NCBI GenBank assembly: GCA_902826155.1
Contig: CADEDU010000163.1
Location: 1-6,630, forward strand
From: an uncultured beta proteobacterium
Lineage (GTDB): Bacteria; Pseudomonadota; Gammaproteobacteria; Burkholderiales; SG8-39
DNA length: 6,630 nt
Reading direction: 5' to 3'
Made by a program: the position numbers and the translations under genes. Shown here piece by piece: positions 5,488-6,630 of this stretch (position 1 is its first letter; every line of letters starts with the position of its first letter). Under the pieces are notes generated by a model that searched no databases, was not told the origin of the DNA, and worked only from the letters and a program-made list of their open reading frames with translations.

Positions 5488-5795
5488 CGTTGCGTAGCGC
5501 ACTCCGGGAAACTACGCGGCACGTTCGCGAGCAAACGAGCGCGTCGGAAGGATCCGACTTCAGGGCATCAGGGGCCGTCGGGGCCACCCGGTGTGGCATG
5601 CGAACGCAGATTGGTACCGCAGCGCTCCTTTGATCTCGCGGGCGCGGTGTATGGACTGCCGCGTGAGGACCGATGGCAGCAATGTGGCGGCCGCTCGAAT
5701 GAACGCGGCCCGGCGCGAGCCCTGGCAGCGTATTGACCCCATAGACGATTGTCGTCACCGTGCCCGCCAGCGAACGAGTGACGGGCCAGCCTCAG

Positions 5796-6630
5796 ATGTC
5801 CACCGCCGAAAGCAGCTTGCAAGCTCCATCCGCCAACCCACGGTTGCCGCGGCAGATCCCGTTCATCATCGGCAACGAAGCATGCGAGCGCTTCAGCTTC
5901 TACGGGATGCGCAACATCCTGACGCCGTTCCTGGTCAGCTCGCTCCTGCTGTACGCGCCGGAGGCCGAGCGTGCCGGGATCGCCAAGGATGTGTTCCATT
6001 CCTTCGTAATCGGCGTGTACTTCTTTCCGTTGCTCGGCGGCTGGATCGCCGATCGGCTGCTCGGCAAGTACCGCACGATCCTGTGGCTGTCGCTCGTCTA
6101 CTGCGTGGGTCACGCGTGTCTCGCCGCGTTCGACGACAATCGCACGGGTTTCTACACGGGCCTCTTTCTCATCGCGCTCGGTTCCGGTGGCATCAAGCCG
6201 CTCGTCGTCTCGTTCGTCGGCGATCAGTTCGATCAGTCCAACAAACACATCGCGAAGGTGGCGTTCGACGCCTTCTACTGGAGCATCAACTTCGGGTCGT
6301 TCTTTGCGTCGCTTTTCATGCCGATCCTGCTGCGCAACTACGGCGCGGCGTGGGCATTCGGCGTGCCGGGGATCCTGATGTTCATCGCCACGGTCATTTT
6401 CTGGGCGGGGCGCAGGAAGTACGTGAACGTTCCGCCCGCGCCGCCCGACCCACACTCTTTCCTGCGGGTCGCGCGCACGGCGCTGTGTTCCCGCGCCGAA
6501 GGACAAGGAAGACCCGGGCTCATCATCGCCGCAATCGGTGCCGCGTTGGCGCTCGGTGCGCTCGCATCGATCGGATCACTCGGCTTCGTGGCGTCCGCCT
6601 GTCTGGCCCTCGTCTGCTTGCTGGTGTTCG
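5796..6630 (+). CDS. POT/PTR2 family proton-coupled peptide transporter, 3' end outside window
   Basis: The first 278 codons are present; the gene runs off the right edge. POT proteins are inner-membrane major-facilitator transporters that import di- and tripeptides with protons. The family marks are clear. The ExxER motif is NEACERFSFYGMR (27-39, E28, E31, R32), used in proton coupling. GGWIADRLLGKYRTI (81-95) is the loop after the second helix. GSGGIKPLVVSFVGDQF (129-145) holds the conserved Lys134 of helix 4, and FDAFYWSINFGSFFAS (157-172) is the PTR2 FYxxINxGS signature. Helices are visible from about 24 to 205, then a loop (about 206-240) and further segments. The ATG at 5796 precedes a short polar N-terminus, but no strong ribosome site is seen. 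A 312-codon open frame on the opposite strand is an Arg/Glu-rich shadow. Substrate range cannot be judged from this part. Confidence 0.92.
   Translation, partial: MSTAESSLQAPSANPRLPRQIPFIIGNEACERFSFYGMRNILTPFLVSSLLLYAPEAERAGIAKDVFHSFVIGVYFFPLLGGWIADRLLGKYRTILWLSLVYCVGHACLAAFDDNRTGFYTGLFLIALGSGGIKPLVVSFVGDQFDQSNKHIAKVAFDAFYWSINFGSFFASLFMPILLRNYGAAWAFGVPGILMFIATVIFWAGRRKYVNVPPAPPDPHSFLRVARTALCSRAEGQGRPGLIIAAIGAALALGALASIGSLGFVASACLALVCLLVF

Larger units (their letters stand above)
5420..5795. other. Divergent intergenic region between cytochrome and transporter genes
   Basis: This 376-base gap should hold both promoters. I see no gene in it. It contains the repeat pair at 5454-5487, a 5-bp hairpin GCCAC-CCGGT-GTGGC (5583-5597), and GACGA-TTG-TCGTC (5744-5756). 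TTGACC at 5733-5738 looks like a -35 box but has no matching -10 box 17 bases on. TTGATC (5630-5635) and TATGGA (5650-5655) are only 14 bases apart. No promoter can be called with confidence. Confidence 0.5.

Noticed and set aside
5420..5758. N-terminal extension of the cytochrome to the GTG at 5758
   Set aside because: The extension is low in conserved features and would bury an obvious signal peptide. The ATG at 5419 has a good ribosome site.
5753..5783. CGTCAC/GTGACG pair upstream of the transporter, similar to the GTGAC arms before DUF2892
   Set aside because: The arms are 19 bases apart here against 3 bases there, so a shared operator is not supported; GTGAC is too short to mean much.
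5568..6506. 312-codon open frame on the minus strand across the transporter gene
   Set aside because: Its product is rich in Arg, Glu and Asp with no fold I recognise, while the plus strand carries every POT signature. Long antisense frames are expected in GC-rich genes.

Overview
This is a high-GC chromosomal window (about two-thirds G+C by eye) from a free-living proteobacterium. The pairing of a Crp/Fnr regulator with a DUF2892 protein, a DUF937 protein, a DUF3365-type cytochrome and a POT transporter suggests a gammaproteobacterium of the Xanthomonadales/Steroidobacterales kind. That placement is inference; no rRNA or marker gene is present. I see no tRNA, rRNA, CRISPR array, transposase or integrase. 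It reads as ordinary chromosome with small gene units and several short inverted repeats between them.

Layout: (1) 1-1335, minus strand: the N-terminal 445 codons of a secreted protein with a fibronectin-III-like domain and a beta-propeller (FG-GAP-like) region; it runs off the left edge. (2) 1524-1973, minus: a small potassium-channel-like protein with a TVGYGD filter. (3) 2117-2767, plus: a Crp/Fnr-family regulator, divergent from the channel, followed by (4) 2844-3044, plus: a 66-residue DUF2892 membrane protein. (5) 3222-3791, minus: a DUF937 protein convergent with DUF2892; a stem-loop lies in the gap between them. (6) 3957-4499, minus: an unrecognised membrane protein of about four segments, upstream of DUF937 on the same strand. 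(7) 4700-5419, minus: a secreted DUF3365/Tll0287-like c-type haem protein. (8) 5796 to the right edge, plus: the first 278 codons of a POT/PTR2 peptide transporter, divergent from the cytochrome.

Functional links are limited. The regulator and DUF2892 gene are the only pair likely to work together, and a redox or sulfur-stress role is plausible but unproven. The haem protein points to a periplasmic redox or sensing role. The channel and POT protein are ion and peptide transporters. The most notable non-coding signals are a 12-bp inverted repeat with a TATAGA box in its loop just upstream of the DUF937 gene, and palindromes between the regulator and DUF2892. I found no convincing new multi-gene system.
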